NCBI GenBank assembly: GCA_014529385.2
Contig: CM043959.1
Span: 12,710,809-12,774,808 of the forward strand
DNA length: 64,000 nt
Direction of reading: 5' to 3'
Source: Adiantum capillus-veneris
Lineage: Eukaryota; Streptophyta; Polypodiopsida; Polypodiales; Pteridaceae
Position 1 is the stretch's first letter, and each line of letters starts with the position of its first letter. This document shows, one piece after another, positions 45,774-57,010 of the stretch. The notes under the pieces are model-generated. The model worked only from the letters and a program-made list of their open reading frames with translations, had not been told where the DNA came from and searched no databases. Both the position numbers and the translations under genes were made by a program.

Positions 45774-46171
45774 ATGGATGAATGGCGTGAGGAGTTTGCA
45801 AATTGGAGAACAGAAGAGGAGGAGGCTTTAGAGGCCTTGAAAGCTTTCATCGAGGTCTTGTTCCCAGGTTGCAGTGTCATTGAAATTCAAGAAGTAAGTT
45901 CTTCTACATGCCTTGTTCGTGATCGTTGCCAACGAAGGAGAGTATGAAGAAGAGCTTGATATACCTCTCCTCTCAACCTATGAGTGCTCTAGAAACCTCC
46001 AACGCACATGAGCTTGAAATATTCTACATCAACATACACGAAGGTACTGTGACACACATTAAGGGAAGAGAAAGCATCACCAGACCTCTCTTTCCTTAGG
46101 AGCCGACTAAGAGGAGGAAGATCACCTCTACACCTAAGTGGCCCAAGGCCGCAGCGCGTGCTCAGGCGTAA
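45774..46171 (+). pseudogene. H leader ORF 1, frameshifted
   Basis: ATG 45774 opens MDEWREEFANWRTEEEEALE and continues to EVLFPGCSVIEIQE. The protein-like sequence then shifts frame to ANEGEYEEELDIPLLSTYEC and AHELEIFYINIHEGTVTHIK. After one stop it ends in a basic tail EPTKRRKITSTPKWPKAA at TAA 46169-46171. It would be about 130 codons if intact, acidic at the N-terminus and basic at the C-terminus. I do not recognise it. Ogre-type Tat elements carry an ORF of unknown function upstream of gag; this may be its counterpart. GTAAGT at 45894-45899 could alternatively be a splice donor. Confidence 0.5.
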
Positions 46172-46208
46172 GGTAACATTTGGCTTAATCTCATTAATAA
46201 GGGATTAC

Positions 46209-46729
46209 ATGACCACTACAGGCAAGAAAAAGGCTAGTGAGCAACCAACTTGCAACCACGACTCTCACCCCTAAATCCTCCTGAAGCAAAGAGGCGAAGG
46301 CTTGCCTACAAGATTGCCGCCCGTCTGCGAGTGCTCCCAGTGCACTTTGTGAATCCAGACACCACCAATCCCAAGCCAACCTCTTGTCCGCGTGAAGATC
46401 ACTTTGGATATTGTCCAAAGTGCTTTGGAGACCGGGTGAAAAGCCTCCCTGCCCTACCTTTGCTGCTAATTTTCAAGAAGTTATCTCAATCTAAGGAAAC
46501 TATCTTAGTTGATGATGTGCTGCACATTAATGGTGTCACTTTCATTCGTCATGCTGATTATGGTAATAGCATCCAATTGTTGTTTGCTAAAAGGCTCAGC
46601 ATTGTACAAAGTGTTGCCATCACGCCTTACGTCTTCACAGATGCATCAGGAAGAGTCGAAGTGATCCGAGGTGCTGACCTTCTGTGGCTGATCAGGCTCA
46701 TTGGTCCCAAGGTGGTGCAACTAAGCTAG
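46209..46729 (+). pseudogene. H leader ORF 2, frameshifted
   Basis: ATG 46209 begins MTTTGKKKASEQPTC, and about 18 codons later the frame shifts. The next frame is open for some 155 codons to 46729: PPEAKRRRLAYKIAARLRVL, SCPREDHFGYCPKCFGDRV (a Cys cluster that could bind zinc) and DVLHINGVTFIRHADYGN. The N-terminus is basic. It lies 0.3 kb upstream of gag. No known domain is recognised. Length, composition and position argue for a real former gene rather than chance. Confidence 0.52.
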
Positions 46730-47063
46730 GCTCTTGTGTGTAAGTATGGATGCCAATAATGAGAATGATGATCCCCGCATGTTTCCTTTCCATTTTGTGC
46801 GTCATATCCGTGTGAATATTTGTATTGATAGAAAATCTTTTATCAGCAAAGAATAGCCCTATTGTTTGGAGCCGAGAGACTTGGGGAAATCTTGCGCTCT
46901 CTCTCATCCTGTCATTCTACCCTTACTAGACTATTACCATTCCTTTGATGTGTCGATCTTCATCCTATTTTGAGCTAAGTTGTGCTAAAGCTCCAAATTG
47001 TAATTACCATACTCTATTTAAAATAAATTGGAGCTGTTTGTGTAATTGTTTACTCTCTCACTT

Positions 47064-48424
47064 ATGGCCTTCCCTAATTTTTATGGTAAGCCTGGGGAGG
47101 TTGCTCCAGACTTTTTGGATAATTTGGAAATGGCCTTTCTGGTATCGGGAAGGGATGACGAAGCTACTAAGTTAAGGGCCTTTCCTTTGGTCTTGAGGGA
47201 AGGTGCAAAATTATGGTATCAAACTTTGGCACCTGAAGAAAGAAGAGACTGGGAGTCCTTAAAGATGGCCTTCATCGAAGAATTTCGCCGCCATGAGCCT
47301 CCAGAGGAGATATGGAGACAGCTCTTAGAGCTACGCCAAACATCACCCAATGACTATAGAAGCTATGAAGGAAAGTTTTCCAACCTGTGGGAGAAATGGT
47401 GTGCATCACTAGGTGAAGGAGAAAGGGGCCAGAATGCCTAAAGAAGGACTGTTTCCTGGCAGGGCTTTACCCCATCCTTCGAGAAAAGGTAAAAGGTAAA
47501 TTCCCAGATACCTTTGATAAAGCTATGACTTATGCAAGGGAGAAGGATAGGAAGTTAAAATTCCAAGCTCAACTACAAGGGGGAATGGAGCCTCCACCGC
47601 TAGCTCAACCTACGGCAAGGGTAGTAGCAGGGACAGGAGCAACAGACCAAGAGTCCTCTCAACAAGAATTACTTCAACAAATCACCAATCAACTAGAGAG
47701 CCTGTCCATCAATCTGGTTCAAGGTGTAAGGGCTCCCCAGCCAGGAAATGAACGAAATAGACAAGAAGGACAAAGGCAAGCACGTGAGTACATTTGCTAC
47801 AACTGTGGAGAGGTAGGTCACGGCATGTATTATTGCCCCCATCCACGACGCTATCAAGGAAATGGTAATCAAAGACAGCCTCCTCGCCAGCAAGTCACTC
47901 CTCCTCGAGCTAGGCCACTAAATGGACAAAATGCACACGTGGCTCCACCAATCCAAATATTGGGACCCCCTCCTCCACCACCACAAGCACCAGCAGAGAT
48001 CCCTCCACTACCATCGGGAGGGGAGGACAGGGCTGTCTCTGTCATAAGTCTTGACAATGGTAAGGATAAAGGGAAAGAAAAAATGGAGGAAGCTGTTGCC
48101 ATGCCAATAAAGAGAGTTAGGAGACAAAGACTTGATGAAATGGAAGCTTCAGAGCCGGATAAAGGGAATGAGGGTTCCTCCCAAGTGATAGGAGACAAGA
48201 AAAGGAAGAGTAGGTCAAGGAGGCACATAGGAGTAGAAGACTTTCCACTTGGGGTAGGATCCATACCTTACGACCTGGTAGCAGATGTGAGTAAGCAAGG
48301 ACCAAAGATTTCATGGCAGCAACTCCTCCACCTTTCCCCAAAGATGCGTAGAACCTGGTCTAAGATGGTCAGCACCAGGAGGGCTAAGGCAAAGTCAGTG
48401 GGTCTATTAGTGCAAGAGGCATGA
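47064..48424 (+). pseudogene. H gag with CCHC zinc knuckle
   Basis: Starts at ATG 47064 (MAFPNFYGKPGEVAPDFLDN), a typical retrotransposon gag fold with AFPLVLREGAKLWYQTL and EEFRRHEPPEEIWRQLLEL. One frameshift near 47425 moves the reading to LKKDCFLAGLYPILREKV and on to 48424. A CCHC knuckle CYNCGEVGHGMYYC is at about 47798-47840, then a Pro-rich segment (about 47940-48010) and a basic C-terminus (DKKRKSRSRRH). The stop overlaps the protease ATG in an ATGA. Confidence 0.88.
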
Positions 48425-48993
48425 AGGATATCGTGCCAGTCATTGATGCAGAGATTAAGAGTCAGCGAGTCTCCAATGTGTACGTAGATGGTGGAGCCGA
48501 GATTTGTGTTATGACAGAGAAATTAATGCACAGGTTGGGTTTGGAAGTAAACGAGCAAACTTCCTTACAAGCTAAGATGGCAAATAATGTAAGGGTGGCT
48601 TGTGTGGGAAAGTTTAATGGAGTGAAGGTTTCAGCTTTTGGTGTTGCAATCTCAATTGATGCTTATGTGATCCCAACTAAGGGGGAGGGCTATCCGCTAA
48701 TCCTTGGAAGACCTTGGCTTATGGCTATGAAAGCTAGGCAAGATTGGGAGACAGGTTCCCTTGAGTTGCGACCAAATCATAAGGTAGGTGGCAAGCAACA
48801 AAAAATTGTGTATGACATGAAGCAGGGTAGACAACAAGACCTAGAGATGGAGACTTCTATGGATGAATGGAGCACAAGCAGCTGCTCTTCATCTGAGGAT
48901 GAGTCATCTGAGGAGGATGCTAGCTCTTTGGAAGTCATGGGTATAATACCTGCGAAACCCAGAAGGAGAAGGTGGTCAAGACTCTCTAAATAA
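48421..48993 (+). CDS. H protease domain ORF, intact
   Basis: 190 codons, open. The aspartic-protease block VYVDGGAEICVM lies at about residues 20-31, followed by the GRPW-type C-terminal block YPLILGRPWLMAMKARQDW (about residues 91-109). D-G-G in place of D-S/T-G is usual for Tat and Athila proteases. An acidic, Ser-rich tail (SSCSSSEDESSEEDASSLE) ends in a basic cluster. The start overlaps the gag stop by four bases (ATGA), placing it in the -1 frame relative to gag. It ends at TAA, about 70 bp before RT begins. Confidence 0.85.
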   Translation: MKDIVPVIDAEIKSQRVSNVYVDGGAEICVMTEKLMHRLGLEVNEQTSLQAKMANNVRVACVGKFNGVKVSAFGVAISIDAYVIPTKGEGYPLILGRPWLMAMKARQDWETGSLELRPNHKVGGKQQKIVYDMKQGRQQDLEMETSMDEWSTSSCSSSEDESSEEDASSLEVMGIIPAKPRRRRWSRLSK

Positions 48994-49059
48994 GGAAGAA
49001 GCCACAGGCTTAGAGGAGATGCTAGCTAAGGACCTACTAAAGAAGAGAGAGAACCCTAT

Positions 49060-51552
49060 TTGTAGGTACTAAAGAAGCATGCTGGCCTCTTTATAACTGA
49101 TTACGAGCACATTAAAGGAGTGACGGTAACCCAACACCATATCCAATTAAAGGAAGGTGCCAAACCAGTGGTGCAAAGGCTAAGGAGATTAGGGCTAGTG
49201 CAACAAGATGCACTCTTAAAAGAAGTAAAAAGATTACTCAAGGCAGGATTTATCTACCCAGTGGAAGATTCTGAGTGGGTGTCTCCAGTTGTGGTAGCAC
49301 CAAAGAAAAATGGGAAGTGGAGGGTATGTGTGGATTACAAGCCTCTAAACGCAGCCACAAAAGGGACCATTTTCCTTTGCCTTTTCAAGATGAAATACTA
49401 AATGAAGTGGCTGGTCATGAAAGGTACACAATGTGTGATGGGTACTCAGGCTACTTCCAAATCAGAATTGCAGATGAAGACCAAAGAAAGACTACCTTCA
49501 TAACACCTTGGGGGTGTTTTGCTTATAGAGTTATGCCTTTTGGTTTAACTAATGCCCCAGCTACTTTCCAGAGGTTTATGAACTTGGTGTTTCAACCTTA
49601 CTTTGGTAAGTCCATACGAGTCTTCATTGATGATTTTTGCATTTACAGCTCTAGGGAAGTACATCTGTCCAAGGTTGATGAAGGTTTCACACCGTCTGGC
49701 CCAATTGGGTGGGCAATTGAATAAAGACAAGTGCCACATAGGTGAGAGCAAGGTCACTCTACTAGGCCATGATGTGTCTCAAGATGGTATTGAGGCTGAC
49801 CCTGAAAAGGTAAAGACATTGTTAGCTTTACCTACTCCTTCAAACGTGAAGCAACTAGTCTCCTTCATTCAAAAGGTTCGCTACATGGGACGATTCATAC
49901 ATCTCCTTTCTCAGGCAATCTATCCTTTGCAGCAGCTCACTAAACACACTACATTGACATGGAGTGAGGAGGGTGAAAGGTGCTTTCAAGAAGTTAAAAC
50001 CATTTTGAGCTCATTGCCTGTCGTCCTACAACCCACATGTGGTGAATTATTCTATGTAAATCCTAGTGTAGGTCCAGAAGCTCTAGGAGCTGTCTTGATG
50101 CAAAAAGACCCAAAGACATCTCTCATGAGACTAGTCTACTTCTCTAGTAGAGTGATGACAGCTGCTGAAAAGGGTTTCAGCGCAACTGAGCAATTGGTGC
50201 TAGCTCTTAAGTTTGCAGTGGAGAAGTTTCGGGCTTACTTACTTCCAAGACAATTTGTGGTGATCACAACTGAGGAGGTTTTTCCATATGCCCTACAACA
50301 CATGGAATTGTCTCAAAGAATAGCAAAGTGGGTGGTGCAACTTCAAGAGTTTGACTACACACTACAAGTAGAGGATTCCACCCGTGCTTGTTTGGCAGAT
50401 GTCCTCACACAAAGGTGTTATGAGAAGGCCAAGAAAGAGGCACCTAGTAAGGTACCGCCTATCACGGAGCCTGAAGTTCTACTGGGAGCACACAGTCTGT
50501 ATTTTGATGGGGCTTACAAGAGGACCAAAGACAAGGCATCAGCAAGCATAGTAATATTAGGTCCAGAGAAGGAGAAGATCTTTGCAAAAGGGTTTCATCT
50601 AAAAGAGGTTCATTCTAACAATGAGGCAGAGTACCATGCCCTTGTTTTAGGGTTGCAATGTTGTCTTTCTCAGGGCATCACAAAGCTAAATGTTTTTGGT
50701 GACTCCATGTTGATTGTTAAGCAAATGGTTGGTGTATGGGCCTGTAAAAATGACAAATTGTCTGTTAAGATGAGGGAAGCAAAGGCCTTGTTGAAGGGTT
50801 TTAAAGAAGTTCGAGTGCACTTTGTACCTAGAGATCAAAATCGAGAAGCAGATGCCTTAGCAGGTGAAGAACTACAAACTCTCATAGTAGGTGCTATCCT
50901 TGTGAAAAGTCCTTTATACCAGGGAAAGGAGGAGCTGCATGATTTACTTTACTTTCTTGAGCATTGTGAAGCACCCTCTGGTATGAGTAAAAGTGAACGT
51001 AGGTGGTTGGCAAAAAAGGCTACCAGCTATAGCTTAGTGAATGAGTACTTGTATTGTAGAGGGAAAGATGCTGTCTTAAGGAGAGTTCCTGCATCCCAAG
51101 AGATAAAGGATATTTTGTTTAGTTGTCATGAAGGTGTGTGTGGTGGCCACTTTGCACAAGAGATTACTAGCAGAAAGATTTTACAAGCAGGGTTCACGTG
51201 GCCAAGCCTCCATCGAGATGTACAACATTGGTGCCGCACATGTGAGGTTTGCCAAAAAGCTGGACCAAGGCGTCTTACCCATGAAAATCAGCATCCAATC
51301 AAAACCTATGGGCCATTTGAAAAATGGGGGATAGATGCAATAGGGCCACTACCTTGCACTCAATCAGGGAAGGAATACATCATTATGGGGGTGGAGTACA
51401 TGACCAGATGGGCAGAAGCTCGTCCCACAAAGCGCATCACAGCCAAGGACATGAGTGATTTCATTTTTCAATGCCTTTGTTATCGTTTTGGCACACCTTT
51501 GGAGATTCTCTCGGATAGGGGACCGGGATTTCGAGCTGATTTAGTCGGGTAA
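49060..51552 (+). pseudogene. H RT, RNase H, second RNase H and integrase N-half
   Basis: RT begins KKHAGLFITDYEHIKGV and IQLKEGAKPVVQRLRRL. Frameshifts near 49370 and 49670 are bridged by shared motifs. The palm has YSGYFQIRI and the catalytic FIDDFCIYS. From 49690 one frame runs to 51549. RNase H 1 is degenerate (FYVNPSVGPEALG, TTEEV; both acidic positions changed). The second, archaeal-type RNase H keeps YFDGAYK, NNEAEYHALVLG, FGDSMLIV and RDQNREADALAG. Integrase: zinc finger HEGVCGGH...CRTCEVC, catalytic GIDAIGPLP and LSDRGPGF. A TAA at 51550-51552 interrupts it. Confidence 0.92.
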
Positions 51553-52188
51553 TTGATGAGCAAGTTAAAAATCAAGCGCAGGCACTCTACACCATACTAC
51601 CCTCAATGCAATGGTCTTGTGGAAAAGGTAAATGGTCTTATATGTAAAATTATCACTAAGCAAGTGCATTTACATCCTAAGGCATGGGACAAACACCTAG
51701 ATGCAGCACTTTGGGCCTACAGAACATCCTTTAAAACATCCTTGGGGTATACACCTTTTCACTTGGTTTACGGGCAAGAGGCACTATTGCCTATAGAAGT
51801 GGAGCTAGCGAGCCTCCGAGTTCTAAAAGCACATCAAGAGGATAGTCAAGAGAAGCAGGTGGAAGGAAGAATCATCGATTTGGAGAGGTTAGGGCTAGAT
51901 CGAGAGTCAGCAGTGAAGTACTATGCAGCACAGGCAGAGAAGAAACGAAAGAAGTTCAATCGCAACCTTGTCAAGAAAGGTATCAAGGAAGGTTCTTTAG
52001 TGCTCAGATACGACAATCGCTTTGATCGCAGGAAGGATGGTAAGTTCTTGCTTAAGTGGGAAGGCCCTTTTGTAGTGATACAGAGGTTCTCAAATGATAG
52101 TTACCAACTAGGTGACCTAGATGGTAAGGTACATCAGACCCCGGTAAATGGTTGGCGATTGAAGGCCTACCAATGTCGTCTTTCATAG
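51553..52188 (+). pseudogene. H integrase C-half
   Basis: Continues in the same frame after the TAA. YYPQCNGLVEKVNG supplies the catalytic Glu, 36 residues after the second Asp, so the DD35E triad is intact apart from the stop between. Then come AYRTSFKTSLGYTPFHLVYG and the GPY/F-type module KWEGPFVVIQRFSNDSYQL. It ends at TAG 52186-52188. There is no chromodomain, unlike the G family. Confidence 0.9.
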
Positions 52189-52577
52189 CCATATGCTGGT
52201 GAAATCAATGCTAAGGATGGTTCAGAGGAGAGCTCATCATATTCGAGCTCCAACTAAGGTAACAATCATGTACATAGTCGTTTCAAAAAAAAAAAAAAAG
52301 ACAAAAAAAAGGGAAAAAAAGAGAAGAAAAAAAAGAAAAAAGAGAATGCTACCATTGAAAGCGGATATTGACAATGGATGGGTATGGCTTTCAAGGGTCT
52401 AGGAGACCAGTTGTTAGTCATGGATGGATACAATTATTCATCAGAAAGGACTAAACAGGGTGCATCAGCCAAGCAAGCAATAACATGGCAAATTCAATTG
52501 GTACCAAGTGGGTAAGTATTCAAGAGAACCCTATTGTAGCACAACCTACAGCTAGAGGCATCAAATACCTCTAGCTT
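52189..52577 (+). other. H 3' untranslated region
   Basis: About 390 bp with an A/G-rich tract (52285-52345, runs of A broken by G) that reads as a Lys/Arg string in one frame but is not a gene. No other feature. Confidence 0.7.
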
Positions 52578-52588
52578 AAGGGGGAGGG
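52578..52588 (+). other. H polypurine tract
   Basis: aagggggaggg, five bases before the 3' LTR start. Confidence 0.85.
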
Positions 52589-52593
52589 CTATA

Positions 52594-54088
52594 TGATGCA
52601 TGGTTTTTAGGACCCCTTCTGAAGATGCAATAAAGGCACAGTCAGTTGTTGGGGAGATGAGGATACTCTAGTCCAAGGGATCTCGAAAGAGAAGAAAAAT
52701 CTACTTCACAAGCACCAAAGAGTAAAAAGTGCCATGGACAGAAGATACGTGGGAACGAGCTCTTATGCATGCCTACAACCTATATCTTATAGAATAGCCC
52801 ATTCTAGGTGTTAATTTCTAGTGAAATTTACACGAGGATGTTCGTGTGGACTCAAAGCACAGCATACTTCGTTTTCACTTTTTTACCGACAGTAAATATT
52901 TTTTACCTACAGTAAATATTTTTCACCTACGTGGTAAATACAAATCACTTTTTACCTACAGTAACTTTTTTTACCCATGGTAAATATTTTTTACTGCACC
53001 ATAAGTATTTGGTAGGTAACAGTTCACTGTTACTAGAAGCAGTGATTGGGCATCAACAATGCAGTTACAGGAGGAGAAAAGGGGAAAATCTTATGGTAAA
53101 GGTGAGTCAACAGGGATAAAGACTTTTGAGTTGAAAAGAGACATGCTGATTTTTTCAAAGAACACATGTCAAAAGAAGCCATGGTTGAGGATTTTTTGAG
53201 AATTTGATATTCAGGAGGACCCAGCAGGTCCCCCCCTAACATGTGCAGAACCTCCAGTTTCAACAGCCACCTTACCTGCTCTTAAATACTGGTCAAGGCC
53301 TTATCCCCATGTGTCACAATCAGAAAAATCAGCATTTACCCTCCCCTCTCACATCACTCTAGAGAATATCTTGATGGTGACATATCAGGTGACCTCAATC
53401 TGTTGACCACCCTAAGCAAAAAGTAACCCCAATCAGCGGATTTAAGCATGTTTATCCCTAATCCTAAACCCTCTCAGAAACCTATATAAGGAGGCCTTCT
53501 CTCACTCAAAGCCAACAGTTCACCCACTTCACCAAGCAACGAAGCTATGACGACATAGCTCACAACGAGGAGCTATGGATGGAGCTCTACTCTCTCTCCC
53601 TCTCTCTCTCTCCCTCTAGTATGCTACATTAGTAGCCCTAAAACCTAAATAAGGAGTCTTCTCTAATGCTCCATGGCCACCATCCTGGCCATCATTCTCT
53701 AAGGTATTGATGTGTTGCTAGTAGGATCATACCTACTTGCTGGGTTGATTGTTTTTGACAAGGGATTATGCCATCCTTGGCTTGCTTCTCTATATCCTTG
53801 TTATGTATGATCAGATGTCGTTGTATTGTTAAGCTGATGTCTTGTGTATATATATGCTACATAAGGTCCCTAAGCTTCGTTTCTATGCGTTTTGCCATAT
53901 GTTTTGATGCCATCATAATGCCAGAAGTCTCACTTGCCTATGTGCACTATGTGTGAGGTCCCTAAACCTCTTAATTTAGGGTGGTGCCCCCTTTGTTTTG
54001 TTCTTTGCTTGTTTGCATGAGGCGTGGTTTGTGGAGTGTGCACGAGTACAGAGGCCACCCGACTGCACTGCTCTTTTTCCCGCTATCA
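52594..54088 (+). repeat. H 3' LTR
   Basis: 1495 bp, TGATGCATGG...CCCGCTATCA, with intact TG and CA ends. Followed by the target duplication aatac. Confidence 0.93.
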
Positions 54089-54149
54089 AATACCTTGTCT
54101 TCATGTCATAGGATGGACTTAGATTGAAGTACTTCTTCTTGATCTTTGA

Positions 54150-55430
54150 CTTTTGGAGGGTCTCTAACTATTGGTTCTTTTGGTGGTGCTCCTTTTAGCT
54201 CACGTAGGCTCTCATGGAAAACATTGTGCATGAGCCAATGGTTGGGCAACTTTAATTGATAAGCCATCTCATTGATTGGCTTAAGAATTCAAAAAGGACC
54301 ATAATATCTTTTTGTTATTTTAGCATAATAATCTTGGTGGCCTGTATGATTCTTGCCCTTAGTATGCCTTAGATAAGCCTTGAGAAACTTTAGCAAGACC
54401 CAATCATTTTCCTTAAAGGCTAAGGCTCTTCTGTGCTTATTAGCAGCAACCCTTTTTGCCTTTGCTATGAGATGGATATGACCTCTTTAATCTTTGGAAA
54501 ATATTCTTGTGAGTCTTGGCTATATTCATTAGAAGTGAAGATCTTCTCGTGTACTTTAAGTAGTAAGGGACTTTTGGATCTTCCCTCTTTAACCTCGAAA
54601 GGTGATTTTCCCATAGAAGTATGCACAATGTCATTGTATGCATACTCTATAAGAGGTAGGTACTTCTCTCATTGAGAAAGTTGATCTACTTCCAAGACAT
54701 AAGCTCTTAATAGATTCAAGAATCGTTAGATTAGTTATTTCACTTTGGTCATCCGTTTGTGGATCATAGGACAAAAGAGAAATTATCTAATTCCTAGATT
54801 CTCAATCGGAGACCCTTCTAGAAATTACTGGTCATTCTAGAATCTTTGTCCGACACTATGGATGTTGGCAAGCCATGATCCTTGAAAAGTTGAGATTTGA
54901 AGAGAGTTGCCGTTTGATGTGCCTTAATAGTCTTTTTGACAGGCATAGAGTGTGTTTTCTTGTTAAGCCTGTCGACTGAAACAATCCAAGTTGCTTCCCT
55001 CGGTCAAATTTCAACGTTTGGTATACCCCACATTTTGAAACATACTCTTGTATGTTTAATTTTCATGGTAGACCAACATAAATACATTTCTACTTGTCGA
55101 AGAGTAGATTATGGAATCCCTCTTTGCCCCGCATAAGGAGAAGCATGGGATTCATACATGACTTTCTTATTGTATGGGTGAGTAACACATAGCCTATTGC
55201 CGTTTGGAAGATAACCATCCTCCAAGGTGAATGGTTCTTTTTTCTTCCCTAATGCAAAGGCTGCAATTACGTACTTAAAGTCTCGGTCAATAGCATACTC
55301 GTGTATCGTAAAAGATAGATCATTGTGAGTTGCTATAGGCACCACATTTACCCTTGGCCGTCGTGAAAGTGCATCAGCCACTTGATTGTGCTTGCCAGTA
55401 ATGTGAGCAACATGAAATTTAAATTGCAAA
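54150..55430 (-). pseudogene. G8 RNase H tail, linker and integrase
   Basis: 55429-55109 reads openly: FHVAHITGKHNQVADALSRR, GYLPNGNRLCVTHPYNKKVM, YESHASPYAGQRGIP. The core continues in broken frames with DRLNKKTHSMPVKKTIKAHQ, HGLPTSIVSDKDSRM and a PQTDDQSE stretch that keeps the Glu position. The C-terminal LNLPNHWLIH-type block lies near 54230. Confidence 0.82.
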
Positions 55431-55439
55431 AGAAAATTT

Positions 55440-55775
55440 AATGTTTTTTGGAGAGCTTGGTTTGCGTCATGAAGTTCTTGAGGCTTTGTGACCCATTCGT
55501 AGGATGAATGGAGTCCCCAAGGGATAGTGTTTCCACGTGTCTAAGGCATATAGAATAGCTAGTAGCTCTTTTTCGTATTTGGCCAATACTTGGTTGTCGG
55601 AGTTGAGTCTTTGACTCTCATATGCTATGGCATGCCCATCTTGAAGCAAAACAGCTCTAAGGCAATCACCACAAGCTTCACATTGGACCTCAAATGGCTT
55701 TGAGAGATCTAGTAGTGTGAGCACAAGCTTCTTCTTAAGCTTCTTGCACTTTTGCAGTCCATGAATACTTAACAT
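55440..55775 (-). pseudogene. G8 RNase H
   Basis: Nearly continuous 102-codon frame: LDLSKPFEVQCEACGDCLRA, AIAYESQRLNSDNQVLA, KYEKELLAILYALDTWKHY, LRMGHKAS. Compared with G4 (QCDACG, QMDHKA), two catalytic Asp positions read Glu and Gly in this copy. Confidence 0.85.
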
Positions 55776-55794
55776 TCTTTTTCGTTAAGTCATG

Positions 55795-56345
55795 TCATGG
55801 GCCTGCTATTAGCGATAATTTTTCTATGAAGCATCTACAGTATGCACACATACCTATAAAGCTTTGTACCTCCTGTGGATTCCTTGGATTAGGCCATCCA
55901 TTTATTATCCCTAACTTTGTTGGATCCATACGGGTGCCATCTTTAGAGATAATGTGACCTAAATATTGAATCTCTTGTAGGAAAAATTCATTTTTCATTT
56001 GATTGATGAAAAGCTTATTCTCTCTCACAACTTGAAAGATTATGTGGAGGTGTTGCTTGTACTCCTCAAGAGAATTTGAGAGGCCGGAAGATTTTTGTCC
56101 ATCATTAGTTTGAATGTGGCTAGAGTATTTGTCAGGCCAAAACTTATAACTTATCAAATAGACCTTCTACATGCAGCATGGAAAATCTTTTTATTATAGT
56201 GATCCTATTTAGTACTCTATAGTTGACACACATGTGATATGTGCCATCTTTCTTTTGCACTAAAAGTACTGGTGAATAGAATGGAGAGGAGCTAGTCCTC
56301 ACCATCCCTTTTTCCACCAATTCATGCACTTGCCTCATGATCTCC
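55795..56345 (-). pseudogene. G8 RT with family palm deletion
   Basis: Fingers (56338-56144): MRQVHELVEKGMVRTSSSPF, VQKKDGTYHMCVNYRVLN, GLFDKL. After a stop, a short SFGLTNTLATFKLMMDKN block, then NSLEEYKQHLHIIFQVVREN and FFLQEIQYLGHIISKDGTRM to 55795. The segments with the first catalytic Asp and with YxDD are absent, at the same joints as in G3 and G4. Confidence 0.87.
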
Positions 56346-56429
56346 TCTTGTTTAGCTTGTGAAATTCAATAAGGAGGTTTATTAGGCGGTGAGCTTCCTG
56401 GTAGGAGCTTTATTGCATGGTCATCATCC

Positions 56430-57010
56430 CTCATTTTGGAGGTAGCTCACTAGGGATGTCATCAATGAAAACATCTTGGAATCTATTTAGGAAATTAGAC
56501 AACTCTAATTCCTCTTGATTCCCTTTATTGTTGTTTGTGAAACCATTGGAATCATTTACAGATTCTCCAACAAAAATCATATACATAGAAGGAGAGCTTT
56601 TCACGGACTTATCAAAAGCAAGCGTATTTACCAGGGATATAGTGTTCCGCGACTCATTAGCATCTATGTACATGCTCTTTTCCTTTTAGGTGAAGTAGAT
56701 TCTCCTTTCAGGGAACTTCATGTTGGAAGCCATGCAATTAAACCATGGTGTCCCAATGATAACATCCTCATGTTTGAGAGGGGAGATGAAGAAATGCTCT
56801 TTGTCCACGTAGCTTTGGACATGAAGCCTCAATTTCCAATTAAGGGAGTAACTGAGATGTCTTGTCCCTTAATAGCTCCATCGGCTTTCAATGCTCTCCC
56901 ATCTCATGGGCTTGTATGCCTAGCTTGGTGGTCAACTCCGTGGACATGAAAGTTGTGAGTTGAAGTAGGGTCAAACAAAATAAAGGCATCATGCTCTTGT
57001 ATCTTTCCCC
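56430..57010 (-). pseudogene. G8 protease and linker
   Basis: One frame near 56950-57000 reads FILFDPTSTHNF, the family active-site block with the Gly changed to Thr. Downstream, MYIDANESRNTISL and FLNRFQDVFIDDIPSELPPK form the protease-RT linker (56673-56431, open). Confidence 0.75.

Larger units (their letters stand above)
44205..54088 (+). mobile_element. H: full-length Tat-type Ty3/gypsy retrotransposon
   Basis: 9884-bp plus-strand element with LTRs of 1497 and 1495 bp, TSD aatac (44200-44204 and 54089-54093), a primer site, purine tract, and gag, protease, RT, RNase H, second RNase H and integrase in order. The extra archaeal-type RNase H is the hallmark of the Tat lineage (Ogre, Retand and relatives). 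ORFs upstream of gag fit the Ogre-like layout. It is disabled by at least three frameshifts and one stop. LTRs differ by roughly two dozen positions by eye. Confidence 0.93.

Noticed and set aside
46250-46729. Leader ORF 2 as an intact gene starting at 46250
   Set aside because: There is no ATG there (codon is TTG) and an in-frame stop lies at 46238; better explained as a frameshifted ORF from ATG 46209.
47693-48341. Minus-strand frames opposite H gag
   Set aside because: Shadows of the gag reading frame; no domain resemblance.
52193-52402. Lys/Arg-rich frame after H integrase
   Set aside because: Translation of an A/G-rich tract in the 3' untranslated region.
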